This document shows, piece by piece, positions 18,219-27,337 of a stretch of 64,000 nucleotides of DNA. The translations under genes and the position numbers were made by a program. Below the pieces are notes generated by a model. It was given only the letters and a program-made list of their open reading frames with translations. It did no database searches and had not been told where the DNA came from. The number at the start of each line of letters is the position of its first letter. Position 1 is the stretch's first letter. The DNA is from Yanghanlia sp047501535. Its GTDB lineage: Bacteria > Pseudomonadota > Gammaproteobacteria > Burkholderiales > Burkholderiaceae_B. The stretch spans positions 124,001-188,000 of the forward strand of contig NZ_JAZDRJ010000004.1 of assembly GCF_047501535.1 (NCBI RefSeq). Direction: 5' to 3'.

Positions 18219-19772
18219 TTACCGCTGCATTACCGTTTGCGAATGTTCGAAGTTTTCGCTGTTTTCGCTGTTTTCCGCCTTCCGTTTGGTGGCGCTGCGC
18301 CATGACGAATAAACCAGCCCGACGATCAGCAGCACCGCTGCCGATACAAACGCCAAGCTGATAGGCCTTTCAAAGAACACCATGACGTCGCCGCGCGACA
18401 ACAACAAGGCGCGACGGAAGTTTTCCTCTACCATCGGCCCCAGCACAAAGCCCAGCAACAACGGCGCAGCCTCGAACCTCAAGCGCAAGAACAGATAGCC
18501 GAGCACGCCGAACAGAAGAACCATCCAAACATCAAACAAGTTGTTGTTTGTGCTGTATACGCCGACACAGACAAAGAACAAGGCGGCGGGATACAAGAAC
18601 CTGAACGGTACTGACAGCATGCGCACCCACATGCCGATCAAAGGCAAGTTGAGAAGCAACAGCAAAATATTGCCCACCCAGAAACTGGCGATCAGCCCCC
18701 AGAACATGTCTGAGTGTTCGACCACCATCTGCGGGCCAGGCTGAATGCCGTGGATGATCAGTGCACCCAGCATCAAAGCCATGACCGGGTCGCCGGGAAT
18801 CCCAAGGCTGAGAGTCGGGATAAAGCTGGTTTGGGTGGAAGCGCTGGTGGCAGCTTCAGGCGATGCAATGCCCTCAATAGCCCCCCGTCCGAAACGTTCG
18901 GGTTCTTTGGCTACCTTCTTTTCGGTCGCATAGGCGATGAAAGAAGCGATAGTCGGGCCGGTGCCGGGCAAAATGCCGAATGCCGCGCCAATGGCCGTAC
19001 CGCGCACCAAAGCGCCGCGCGACTGCTTGATGTCGCCTTTTTGGGGGCGCAATGAGCGTGATGAGACTCGCGCCACCGTTTGTCCGCTGCTGCCCACCCG
19101 GTTCACGTTCTTGAGAAAATCAGCAATGCCGAACAAGCCCATGGCCAGTGCGACAATCTGCAAACCGTCCTGCAATTCGGGGATACCAAAGTCAAACCGC
19201 GCAACACCACTGTTCACGTCGGTGCCTACCACGCCCAGGATCAGGCCCACAACAACCATGGCCACACCCTTGATGGCCGACCCCCTGGCCAATGTCGCCC
19301 CTGCCAGTAGCCCGAGCATCATCATTGAGAAGTACTCAGCCGGCCCGAACTTGAACGCGACGTCCACCAGCAGGGGCGAAAACAGAATCATGGCCAAAAT
19401 GCCGATGGTTGCGCCAAAAAAGGACGACAACATCAGCATGAACAAGGCCGACCCGGCCTTGCCGCTGCGCGCCAGAGGGTTGCCGTCCAGACACGCCACG
19501 GCATGAGAGGCTGTTCCGGGCAGGTTCAGCATAATTGAAGTGATTCCGCCTCCGTATTGCGAGCCATAATAAATACCGGCCAGCATAATCAGAGCAGCCG
19601 TCGGCGTCATCGTATAGGTGAGCGGCAACAAAATTGAAATGGATGCCAGAACGCCCATTCCCGGCAATACCCCAATCAGGTTCCCCATGAATACGCCGAA
19701 TACGGCCCACATGAGGTTTTCCAGTTGAAAAGCAACTGAGAAACCCTGCATCAGATTAGAAAGGATATCCAT
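18219..19772 (-). CDS. tctA: Tripartite tricarboxylate transporter large permease TctA
   Basis: 517-residue inner-membrane permease with about 12 helices. Family motifs: GNLIGVLPGMGVLASISILLP near residue 30, YYGSQYGGGITSIMLNLPG (about residues 68-86), and in the second half GILPGTGPTIASFIAY. The C-terminal tail after the last helix is short and has a repetitive NSENSENFEHS stretch. It pairs with TctB (upstream, 3-bp gap) and with a second TctB downstream. No TctC binding protein is encoded in this operon; the Bug protein at 2.6-3.6 kb or an unlinked one would have to serve. Confidence 0.93.
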   Translation of the reverse strand: MDILSNLMQGFSVAFQLENLMWAVFGVFMGNLIGVLPGMGVLASISILLPLTYTMTPTAALIMLAGIYYGSQYGGGITSIMLNLPGTASHAVACLDGNPLARSGKAGSALFMLMLSSFFGATIGILAMILFSPLLVDVAFKFGPAEYFSMMMLGLLAGATLARGSAIKGVAMVVVGLILGVVGTDVNSGVARFDFGIPELQDGLQIVALAMGLFGIADFLKNVNRVGSSGQTVARVSSRSLRPQKGDIKQSRGALVRGTAIGAAFGILPGTGPTIASFIAYATEKKVAKEPERFGRGAIEGIASPEAATSASTQTSFIPTLSLGIPGDPVMALMLGALIIHGIQPGPQMVVEHSDMFWGLIASFWVGNILLLLLNLPLIGMWVRMLSVPFRFLYPAALFFVCVGVYSTNNNLFDVWMVLLFGVLGYLFLRLRFEAAPLLLGFVLGPMVEENFRRALLLSRGDVMVFFERPISLAFVSAAVLLIVGLVYSSWRSATKRKAENSENSENFEHSQTVMQR

Positions 19773-19775
19773 CCA

Positions 19776-20252
19776 TCAACCCCAACGAAACATTGGGAAC
19801 TGCAACTCAAGCCCCCACGAAAAAATAAGTACGCCCAGTACCGTCACAAACGCGGCCAATAAAAAGGCGCTAAGCAGACTGTGATTTCTATCTCCAATCG
19901 CAGAAATAAAAACAAGCGCAAAGGTTGCCGGAACCAGTCCGCCGTATTCCCCCAGAACGATAAAGGCCAGAACGCCACCAATAATGGCTATCCAGCCCCG
20001 CCACTGAGAGGGGCCTGAAAAATCTTCCTCTTCCTCTTCCTCTGCCTTGGTAGAAAGCCCTGTCGCAAACAGGCATAAGCCGCCCAGGAACATTAGCAGC
20101 ACTCCCAGCATGACCGGAAAAAATCCCGGCCCCATTCTGGCCATTGTGCCGATGGTATAGGTGCTCCCCTTGAGCATCACACCCAGACCCAACACGATTA
20201 ACAACCCCGAGGCCAATGCCTCACGATTATTGATACTGAACTTGAGACGCAT
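19776..20252 (-). CDS. tctB: Tripartite tricarboxylate transporter small membrane subunit TctB (copy 1)
   Basis: 158-residue small permease subunit with four hydrophobic helices; the acidic loop after helix 2 carries a run of six Glu. First gene of the tctB-tctA-tctB operon, 3 bp before tctA, so translationally linked. A strong paralogue of the TctB downstream of tctA. Signal to the operon would come from the 346-bp gap upstream, which holds nested dyads. Confidence 0.88.
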   Translation of the reverse strand: MRLKFSINNREALASGLLIVLGLGVMLKGSTYTIGTMARMGPGFFPVMLGVLLMFLGGLCLFATGLSTKAEEEEEEDFSGPSQWRGWIAIIGGVLAFIVLGEYGGLVPATFALVFISAIGDRNHSLLSAFLLAAFVTVLGVLIFSWGLELQFPMFRWG

Positions 20253-20598
20253 ACATCTCCTCCACCTGCATTAGTGAAGAACTCCAGTCGTATCGACCGG
20301 AGCTTTCCCGCCACGATACGGGGTGCCAGCGGCACCGTTTCTAACTTTCCTGGTTTAATCCTGCGCAAAAGAGCAATGAGTGCTTATCGGCGCGTGATCA
20401 GGCGTGAATAATTTCTCGTTTTGTGCGGAAAAGACCTTCGAGAAAACGAAGGGGAATGTTAGAGCAGAAGTCAGCGGTCAAACATTACACCCACATTACC
20501 ATTTGGCAATGATTCAGCAGCGCAAACGCATATAGAATGAAAAGACGATTACACACTCATTCCGGGTTATAGAATCCGTTCAATAGCCCTGATCTGAA
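20253..20598. other. Intergenic region upstream of the tct operon with nested dyads
   Basis: No gene seen in these 346 bp. Two perfect inverted repeats lie in the leader of tctB: CGTATCG/CGATACG (20289-20295 with 20314-20320) and GGTGCC/GGCACC (20322-20327 with 20331-20336). They sit 37-84 nt from the tctB start and could be leader hairpins or binding sites. I could not settle on promoter boxes. Confidence 0.4.
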
Positions 20599-21095
20599 TT
20601 GGAAATGTGGCACTGCCTGATTATCGAAGACGACACCGAAAATGCCCGCTACATAGCAAAAGGCCTGAGCGAGCTTGGCCATACAAGCGTTATTTGCCAC
20701 GACAGCGTGCAAGGCTTGCAACGTGCAATAGATTCCTCCTGGGATGTCATCATCCTCGATCGCATGCTGCCTAACGGCGTGGACGGCCTGACGATTCTTT
20801 CTACCCTGCGCGGCCTGGGCCAACGTACCCCCGTCCTGGTGCTCAGCGCCCTGACTCTCTACAGCCACGTGAGCTCAGGCTGCTGACGTATCTCATGCTG
20901 AATGCCCACAACACAGTCACCCGCACCATGCTGCTGGAACACGTGTGGGACTACCGCTTCGACCCTCAATCCAACGTTATTGACGTGCAGATCAGTCGCT
21001 TGCGTCGCAAAATCGATGGCAACCATGCCAGCCCTCTGATACACACTGTCCGAGGCGCCGGCTATACCTTGTCCGACCGCGTGCCCGCAGCCTGA
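20599..21095 (+). pseudogene. Decayed OmpR-type response regulator (TctD-like) with internal deletion
   Basis: Two fragments of one gene in different frames. 20599-20886 encodes a receiver domain start (CLIIEDDTENARYIAKGL, phospho-Asp in IILDRMLPNGVDG) that stops after VLVLSAL. From 20871 in another frame the winged-helix end resumes at ELRLLTYLMLN and runs through TRTMLLEHVWDYRFDPQ to HTVRGAGYTLSD and a normal stop at 21095. The alpha4-beta5-alpha5 part of the receiver, the linker and the start of the DNA-binding domain are missing, about 80-100 codons. It is divergent from the tct operon, where a TctD-type regulator is expected. Confidence 0.8.
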
Positions 21096-21097
21096 TA

Positions 21098-21421
21098 GCC
21101 AACGCGTGTGCCAACTTGGTGGACAATGCCATCAAGCACGCCGAAAACCGCGTAGACATCAGCCTTGACCCCACGCCTGAAGGTGTTCTTTTGTCTATCA
21201 GAGACGATGGCCCGGGCCTGCCTGAAGCCAGCTTGGAGCGCCTCGGAGAGCGATTCTATCGCCCCAACCCGGGCGAGGAAGGCCTGGGGCTAGGCTTGGC
21301 AAGCGTGAAAGCCATGGTTTCATTGCACGGCGGAACTTTGTATTTCAGCAACCGGGCCGACGGAAGCTCAGGCCTGGTTGCTCGTGTTTCTCTGCCATCG
21401 CCCCCACCCCGCGTTTCTTGA
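21098..21421 (+). pseudogene. Decayed sensor histidine kinase, ATPase fragment only (TctE-like)
   Basis: The frame holds just the HATPase_c domain: N box ANLVDNAIKHA, G1 box DDGPGLP, F box ERFYRP and G2 box GLGLGLASVKAMV, ending SLPSPPPRVS. The sensor, membrane helices and His dimerisation domain that should precede it are absent; the fragment starts within about 10 bp of the response-regulator stop codon, so one deletion removed the 5' end of the gene. No kinase function is possible without its phospho-acceptor domain. Confidence 0.8.
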
Positions 21422-21461
21422 GGCATATTGCTTCAGACTCGGCCTTATTTCGTTCAGACAT

Positions 21462-22178
21462 TCAGGCGGATTCTTCCGCCACAGGTTCTCGGCGCTTGCG
21501 AACTGCCAGCCACTTTCCCAGCCCAATTACCAGCGCCGCGCCGGCGACCTCAACAGCCAGTTTGAGCATCGTATCGGGTGGCCCCAGCCGCTCCACCACA
21601 AAAACATCGGTGATCAGCATGCCCCCGGCAATCCAGCCCAGCAAGCCGCCGCCAAAGGTCACAACCAACGGGAAACGGTCAATCAGCTTTAGTACCAGCG
21701 TGCTGCCCCAAACAATAATGGGCACGCTCAAGCACAGGCCGAATATGACGTAATACAGTTGATGGTCGGTGTGTGCATTCTGAGCCGCCCCTGCAATGGC
21801 GATAACGTTGTCCAAGCTCATCGCGAAATCCGCAACAATGATGGTGCGAACTGCCGACATAATGGAAGCCCCGCCCTTAATATTGCCATGCTCGTCTTCG
21901 TCGGGCGCCAGCAGCTTGATGCCGATCCAGACCAGCAACAGCGCACCCACCATCTTGAGAAACGGGATATCAAGCAGCACCAGGGCAAAAGCAATCAGCG
22001 CCACCCGCAAAATAATGGCGCCTGCCGTGCCCCACAATATGCCTTGCATGCGCTGCTTGCGTGGCAAGTTTCGGCAGGCCAGCGCGATCACGACCGCGTT
22101 ATCGCCGCCAAGCAAAATATCGATAAGAACGATTTGAAACAGTGCCCCCCAGTGGAGCATTCCAAAAAACTCGAGCAC
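21462..22178 (-). CDS. TerC family integral membrane protein
   Basis: 238-residue inner-membrane protein with seven helices, of the family linked to tellurite resistance and metal (notably Mn2+) efflux or supply to exported proteins. The two acidic motifs are present: LIDILLGGDNAVVIALA near residue 18 and ADFAMSLDNVIAIAG near residue 115. The start is set at a GTG (22176-22178) because a GGAGGA ribosome site lies 7 nt before it and homologues begin with LEFFG...; longer in-frame starts upstream are preceded by no such site. It converges with the decayed two-component genes. Confidence 0.88.
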   Translation of the reverse strand: MLEFFGMLHWGALFQIVLIDILLGGDNAVVIALACRNLPRKQRMQGILWGTAGAIILRVALIAFALVLLDIPFLKMVGALLLVWIGIKLLAPDEDEHGNIKGGASIMSAVRTIIVADFAMSLDNVIAIAGAAQNAHTDHQLYYVIFGLCLSVPIIVWGSTLVLKLIDRFPLVVTFGGGLLGWIAGGMLITDVFVVERLGPPDTMLKLAVEVAGAALVIGLGKWLAVRKRREPVAEESA

Positions 22179-22445
22179 GCGCGTATCCTCCTGAAACAGG
22201 AACGCTACAGTCTTGGAAGGCTGCCCTGTTGCGGATGCATTCCCATTCTTTAATTTTAAGTACCGAAGCTGAATACAACCTGATACCGGCATTTGCATCA
22301 TGGATTCTTTGAGCACTGATTTGCGCCCTCATGCGAAACTACATGTTTAAAGAATTCAGTAACGCCATCTCCCCGCAGCCTGGCCCCAACTCTGAACCCA
22401 CAGCGATGCCACACGGCAAATATCCGTTTCTCTGGAGCCCTTATC

Positions 22446-24311
22446 TTGTTCCGTAGGTTTGAAGAACAACTCAACCCTTTCCCGCCGGAAAACGTATCGA
22501 CCCCGCCACAGGGTTTTTTCTCGTTTCTATGGGCGTGTTCACGCGGGTCGCGACGCTATATTGCGGCGCTTGCGGTATTAAGCGCAGGTGTTTCTATCTA
22601 TGAAGCCTGGCTATTCGCCTTCCTGGGCCAGGTTGTGGATTTGCTCTCGGTCTGGCAAGCCGGAGAGCCCGCGTCGGACCACGTGCGCCGCGTATTGTGG
22701 GGCATTGGCATTGTGCTTGTCGCCAGTATTGGTATCGTGGCGCTGCGCACCATGGTGCAACACCAGATTCTGGCCATCAATCTGCCGCTGCGCTTGCGCT
22801 GGGATTTCCACCGCATGATGCTGCGGCAAAGCCTGTCGTTCTTTTCCGATGAGTTTGCTGGCCGGGTAACGACCAAAGTCATGCAGACCGCGCTGGCGGT
22901 ACGGGAAGTCCTGTTCACCTTCAGCGAAATCGTGGTGGGCATTGGCGTCTATTTCGTCGCCATTGTGTTGCTGGCAGGTGGGTTTGATGGGCGCTTGATG
23001 CTGCCCTTCTTGGCCTGGATACTGCTGTTTGGCTTGGCCATGGTGTACTTTGTGCCGCGCCTGGGAAAAGTCGGTAAGGAACAAGCCCACGCTCGTTCAT
23101 CCATGACAGGCCGCGTGACCGACGCCTACACCAACATTACAACCGTCAAGCTGTTTTCACACACGCAGCGCGAAGCCCACTTCGCGCGCGCTGCGATGGA
23201 AGACTTCAAAGACACCGGCTATCGGCAGATGCGTTTGGTCAGTCAGTTCGAAATCGTCAATCAAGCACTGGTCACCGCCCTGATATTGTCCTCGGGCGGC
23301 TACGCCTTGTGGCTGTGGCATGGCAGCGAAGTCGGCACGGGCGCTGTGGCGGCTGTCACCGCGATGGCATTGCGGGTCAATGGGATGTCACACTGGATTA
23401 TGTGGCAGATGACTTCACTCTTTGAAAGCATAGGCACAGTGCAAGACGGCATTGCTACGCTCACCCACCCGCCAAAAGTGGAAGATGCGCCCGATGCTGT
23501 GCCATTACAAATCACACGTGGTGAAGTCGAGTTCGACAACGTGTTCTTCAATTACAACGGCGAGCGCCAGGTTCTGGAAGGCTTAAGCCTCAAGGTGGCG
23601 GCAGGTGAAAAAATCGGCTTGGTGGGCCGCTCCGGTGCAGGCAAGTCCACGCTTATCAGTCTGTTGCTGCGTTTTTACGATTTGGATAGTGGGCAGATAC
23701 GCATTGATGGGCAAGACATTTCCCAGGTAACCCAGGACAGCCTGCGCGGCGCGATTGGCATGGTCACGCAAGATACCTCATTGCTGCATCGCTCCATTTA
23801 CGACAACATCGCTTACGGCCGCCCCGACGCCGATCCGGCTGAAGTTCGCGCAGCAGCTGTACGCGCGCAGGCGGATGAATTCATCCAGCAATTAAACGAT
23901 TCACACGGTCGCTCCGGCTATGACACCATGGTGGGAGAGCGCGGGGTCAAGCTTTCGGGAGGCCAACGCCAGCGCATTGCCATTTCTCGTGTGATGCTAA
24001 AGAACGCCCCCATCCTGCTGCTGGACGAAGCGACCAGTGCGCTGGATTCAGAAGTGGAAATCGCCATTCAGGACAGCCTCTATGAAGCTATGGAAGGCAA
24101 AACGGTAATTGCCATTGCCCACCGGCTTTCCACCATTGCAGCCATGGACCGACTGGTGGTGATGGATGCCGGTCGCATCATCGAGCAAGGCAGCCATGCC
24201 GAACTTCTACAGAAGAACGGCGTCTATGCCCGCTTGTGGCGGCACCAGAGCGGCGGATTTTTGGCGGAAGAATTGGACGAGCCGGTGGAAAACCAAGCTC
24301 CGGTACTGTAA
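22446..24311 (+). CDS. ABC exporter, fused permease and ATPase
   Basis: 621-residue half-transporter of the MsbA/multidrug type. Six membrane helices in residues 35-330, then a nucleotide-binding domain: Walker A GRSGAGKST, Q loop VTQDTSLLHRS, signature LSGGQRQRIA, Walker B ILLLDEATSALD, H loop AHRLST. The start is a TTG with GGAG nine bases upstream, giving LFRRFEEQLNPFPPEN; no ATG closer fits. Probably works as a homodimer, substrate unknown. It is divergent from terC and convergent with the next gene. Confidence 0.9.
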   Translation: MFRRFEEQLNPFPPENVSTPPQGFFSFLWACSRGSRRYIAALAVLSAGVSIYEAWLFAFLGQVVDLLSVWQAGEPASDHVRRVLWGIGIVLVASIGIVALRTMVQHQILAINLPLRLRWDFHRMMLRQSLSFFSDEFAGRVTTKVMQTALAVREVLFTFSEIVVGIGVYFVAIVLLAGGFDGRLMLPFLAWILLFGLAMVYFVPRLGKVGKEQAHARSSMTGRVTDAYTNITTVKLFSHTQREAHFARAAMEDFKDTGYRQMRLVSQFEIVNQALVTALILSSGGYALWLWHGSEVGTGAVAAVTAMALRVNGMSHWIMWQMTSLFESIGTVQDGIATLTHPPKVEDAPDAVPLQITRGEVEFDNVFFNYNGERQVLEGLSLKVAAGEKIGLVGRSGAGKSTLISLLLRFYDLDSGQIRIDGQDISQVTQDSLRGAIGMVTQDTSLLHRSIYDNIAYGRPDADPAEVRAAAVRAQADEFIQQLNDSHGRSGYDTMVGERGVKLSGGQRQRIAISRVMLKNAPILLLDEATSALDSEVEIAIQDSLYEAMEGKTVIAIAHRLSTIAAMDRLVVMDAGRIIEQGSHAELLQKNGVYARLWRHQSGGFLAEELDEPVENQAPVL

Positions 24312-24326
24312 CGCCGGCTCAACGGC

Positions 24327-24872
24327 TTACTCGAATAATTTGTCGAGTGCCGCCTTATGCGGCCTCACCGCTTCTATATCGGGACTCGCCGTTTTCAAGG
24401 AGTCGGTATTGCGTCGATGGCTGTTAGCCATGCGACTGAGAATGAGCTCTTTCTGTTCGGCATTCAATGACTTGTCGTTCTTAACATTGGCGACGCCTTG
24501 TTGATACAGAGCTTCGGCCTGGTCGGGCGATACACCGCTGGAAGACAACATATAAGCTTGCATTGTTCGGTCACCCACTTCTGCAAACTGTTCAGCGCTT
24601 TCAAAGCCGTGGCGAGCAGCCAACTCGCGGAAGTCTGCATATTCCGGCCCGGATTTTTGCATCTGCTTCAAGCCCGAACTCAGGGGCCGCGCAGGGTCGA
24701 TATCCGCCTGTTTAGTATCCTGATATTTCTCCCCGAGCGCCATCAGCTCAGGCATGGCCGCGATAAATTGTTCTACCTGTTGGGTGGTGAGTGCCTCAGC
24801 GTGTACAGCCGATGCGAGCCCTAGACAAAGTGCCAAGATCACGCGCGAGAAGAGACGATTAAGAGTTTTCAT
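24327..24872 (-). CDS. Exported hypothetical protein
   Basis: 181 residues. A signal peptide (RLFSRVILALCLGLASAVHA) is followed by a mostly helical, charged domain (EALTTQQVEQFIAAMPELMALGEKYQ...). I recognise no catalytic motif and no named domain. The ATG of MKTLNRLF is chosen since it begins the signal peptide; 35 further in-frame codons upstream overlap the leader of the vWA gene. Gram-negative periplasmic location inferred. Confidence 0.65.
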   Translation of the reverse strand: MKTLNRLFSRVILALCLGLASAVHAEALTTQQVEQFIAAMPELMALGEKYQDTKQADIDPARPLSSGLKQMQKSGPEYADFRELAARHGFESAEQFAEVGDRTMQAYMLSSSGVSPDQAEALYQQGVANVKNDKSLNAEQKELILSRMANSHRRNTDSLKTASPDIEAVRPHKAALDKLFE

Positions 24873-25195
24873 GGGCGGTAGGTCCGAAAGATTAATCGAC
24901 GCGGGGCAGTTAGCCCGCCAGTTACGATAGGCCGCTGCGCCTGTTGGCCTATGGTAAAGAGCATAAGGCATCGGCACACCGTCTATTCAAACGGGCTGCG
25001 ATGGGCTTGCTCGCCCGCCCCAATCCTGCCGAACACCCAGCTCACCCACGCCCCTACAAACAGACGGCGACACAGCCCCCACCCATCAATAGACTGACAC
25101 ACCACTTAACGGTGTTCGCATGCCATACGGACCAACTACCGTTTGCCCTGCCAATCCTTTGCCGTATCCCCGGCGTCCTTCTAGGGAGTGCTCTT

Positions 25196-26710
25196 GTGTT
25201 GAAGCTACTGAGTTTCTTTGCCGTTACAGCCCTCGTCACGACAATTTCCCATGCAGAAACCGCTAAACGCGCCATCATTGTGTACGATGGTTCGGGCTCG
25301 ATGTGGGGGCAAATCAGCGGTACGCCAAAGCATCAGATCGCTCGTCAGGCGCTACGCGATATGTTGGAAACCGTGCCTGCCACCATGGAGCTTGGCTTGA
25401 TGGCTTACGGGCACCGCAGCAAGGGCAACTGCAACGACATCGAACTCCTGGTTACCCCCGGCGCAAACAACAAAGCTGCCATATTGCAAGCCGTTGAGAA
25501 TATGCGCTATCTGGGCAAGACACCGCTCACAGCCGCTGTGCAGCAAGCGGCCATCCAGCTACGCCATACGGAAGAAGCCGCCACGGTAATCCTGATCACC
25601 GATGGGGAGGAAACGTGTAAAGCAGACCCCTGTGCCCTGGGTACAGAGTTGGCAGCCAGTGGCGTTGACTTCACTGCCCACGTTGTAGGCTTGGGGCTCA
25701 CCCAACAGCAAGGCGAACACGTGGCGTGTCTGGCCCACAATACCGGTGGTCAGTATTTTTCTGCAAACGATGCGGCAAAACTCAGCGAGGCGTTGCACAC
25801 CGCTTTGCAGGCGCCGCGCGCAGTGCCGCCAGCCACCCCCTTGCCCAAACCCGAACCCGTCCTGCCCGACGCGACACTCGAAGCAGCCGAGGCCGCCGAA
25901 GCAGGAACCGTCATTGATATCAGCTGGACCGGCCCTGACAGCCGTGACGACTTCATCACCATTACACCGGCTGGCGCGCGCGACGATGAAACGGGCGAAT
26001 ACGAGCGCGTTTCCAGGGGCAACCCGCTGAAACTGCAAGCCCCCGATGCTCTCGGCCCTCACGAAATACGCTATGTTTTGGCAGAAGGGAATGTCGTTCT
26101 AGCCCGCCAACCGATTGAACTGATCCCACTCCAAGTGACGATATCCGGGCCCTCTAGCGTTGGGGCAGGCGGTACGATTCAAGTGCAGTGGGCGGGGCCG
26201 AACAGCCCAGGTGATTACATTACAGTAGTGCCTGCCAGCGCCCCGGACTCGGCTTACGCAGACTACGCACGCACGGCAAGCGGCAACCCCGTCACCTTCA
26301 GTGTGCCCGATGCCGTGGGCAACCATGAAATCCGCTACATTTTGGACAGTTCCAAGCGGGTACTCGCTGCACAGCCTATAACGCTCACCCCCGTCACCGC
26401 CACGCTTGAGCTTGTGGGCGAGGCAACTCCGGCAGGGACTGCCACCGTAAATTGGACCGGCCCCGATAACAAAGGGGATTACGTTACCGTTGTGCCGAAA
26501 GGCGCACCGGCCCACCACTACCTTGATTACGCTCGCACCTCACACGGCTCGCCGCTCAAAATCAACCTGCCCAAAGAGAGTGGCGAATACGAATTACGCT
26601 ACGTGATCGATCGTTCCAAGCGTGTCCTGGCGAGCCAGCCTCTGATATTGAGTGAGAGCCTGGCCGCCGCCAGCCCCTCTGACACCCCGGCGGCGACGCC
26701 CGCCCGGTAA
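25196..26710 (+). CDS. Exported von Willebrand factor A domain protein with three tandem repeats
   Basis: About 504 residues. The GTG start (or the TTG next to it) follows AGGGAG and opens a signal peptide ending SHAE. The vWA domain (residues 20-210) has an intact metal site: DGSGSMW, a Thr in KTPLTAAVQ and Asp in ITDGEETC. After a Pro-rich linker come three repeats of about 80-90 residues, each with (I/V)xWxGPxxxxDyIT(I/V)xP, then a turn ending HEIRYxL and RVLAxQPI; they look like Ig/bacterial beta-sandwich units. Probable periplasmic or surface adhesion/scaffold protein; function unknown. Confidence 0.75.
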   Translation: MLKLLSFFAVTALVTTISHAETAKRAIIVYDGSGSMWGQISGTPKHQIARQALRDMLETVPATMELGLMAYGHRSKGNCNDIELLVTPGANNKAAILQAVENMRYLGKTPLTAAVQQAAIQLRHTEEAATVILITDGEETCKADPCALGTELAASGVDFTAHVVGLGLTQQQGEHVACLAHNTGGQYFSANDAAKLSEALHTALQAPRAVPPATPLPKPEPVLPDATLEAAEAAEAGTVIDISWTGPDSRDDFITITPAGARDDETGEYERVSRGNPLKLQAPDALGPHEIRYVLAEGNVVLARQPIELIPLQVTISGPSSVGAGGTIQVQWAGPNSPGDYITVVPASAPDSAYADYARTASGNPVTFSVPDAVGNHEIRYILDSSKRVLAAQPITLTPVTATLELVGEATPAGTATVNWTGPDNKGDYVTVVPKGAPAHHYLDYARTSHGSPLKINLPKESGEYELRYVIDRSKRVLASQPLILSESLAAASPSDTPAATPAR

Positions 26711-26776
26711 TCATCGCTTGACAAGGCAAGACCCTGTGGTACGCTGGCCGCAACCAATAATTATAACGAAACGCCC

Positions 26777-27328
26777 ATGCAAATTAACCGTATGCAAAGG
26801 CGGCGAATACGGCTGGCAGTATGCGTAATTATTCAGCTTGTGGCACTTAGCTTACGGCCGGCAGCCGCATCTCAACCGTTGGAAGGTGTACCTTTACCGC
26901 CGCCGGTCGGCGACGTACTGCTTGTTGTGGGCGGGGCCATCACCCAAACAAATGTCGGCTCAGAGGCGCACCTCGACCTGGCTGCCCTACGCAGCCTGCC
27001 TACAGTTACCTTAAAGACAACCACCGTCGTGACCGACGGCGTTAAACACTTCGAAGGCGTGCTGCTGCGCGACCTTCTCCTTTGGGTGGGGGCCGCCGGC
27101 AGCTACGTAGAAGCCCGGGCACTCAACAACTACACCGTTGACATCCCCATCAAGGACTTCCACGACTACGACGTCATACTTGCCACACATATGGACGGCA
27201 ACCGATTATTAACGGCCGACAAAGGCCCGCTGTGGATTGTCTACCCGCGCGACCAATGGCGGGCCTTGCAAGACATACGCTATGACTATCGATGGGTCTG
27301 GCAATTAAACCAGCTCACGATTAAATAG
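26777..27328 (+). CDS. Exported SUOX-fold (molybdopterin oxidoreductase-like) protein without the cofactor cysteine
   Basis: 183 residues; signal peptide ending PAAAS. The domain resembles the Mo-cofactor domain of sulfite oxidase/YedY: LRSLPTVTLKTTTVV, FEGVLLRDLLLWVG and GPLWIVYPRD, and homologues are often labelled molybdopterin-dependent oxidoreductases. No cysteine occurs after the signal peptide, so the usual Mo ligand is missing. It starts the mop-kinase-regulator operon (10 bp before the kinase), suggesting it is a periplasmic sensor partner rather than an enzyme. Confidence 0.7.
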   Translation: MQINRMQRRRIRLAVCVIIQLVALSLRPAAASQPLEGVPLPPPVGDVLLVVGGAITQTNVGSEAHLDLAALRSLPTVTLKTTTVVTDGVKHFEGVLLRDLLLWVGAAGSYVEARALNNYTVDIPIKDFHDYDVILATHMDGNRLLTADKGPLWIVYPRDQWRALQDIRYDYRWVWQLNQLTIK

Positions 27329-27337
27329 GCCGCCTTC

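Noticed and set aside
22179..22445. Possible yybP-ykoY manganese riboswitch before terC
   Set aside because: Only a short GGGGAG-like stretch is seen; the other conserved segments of the riboswitch cannot be located.
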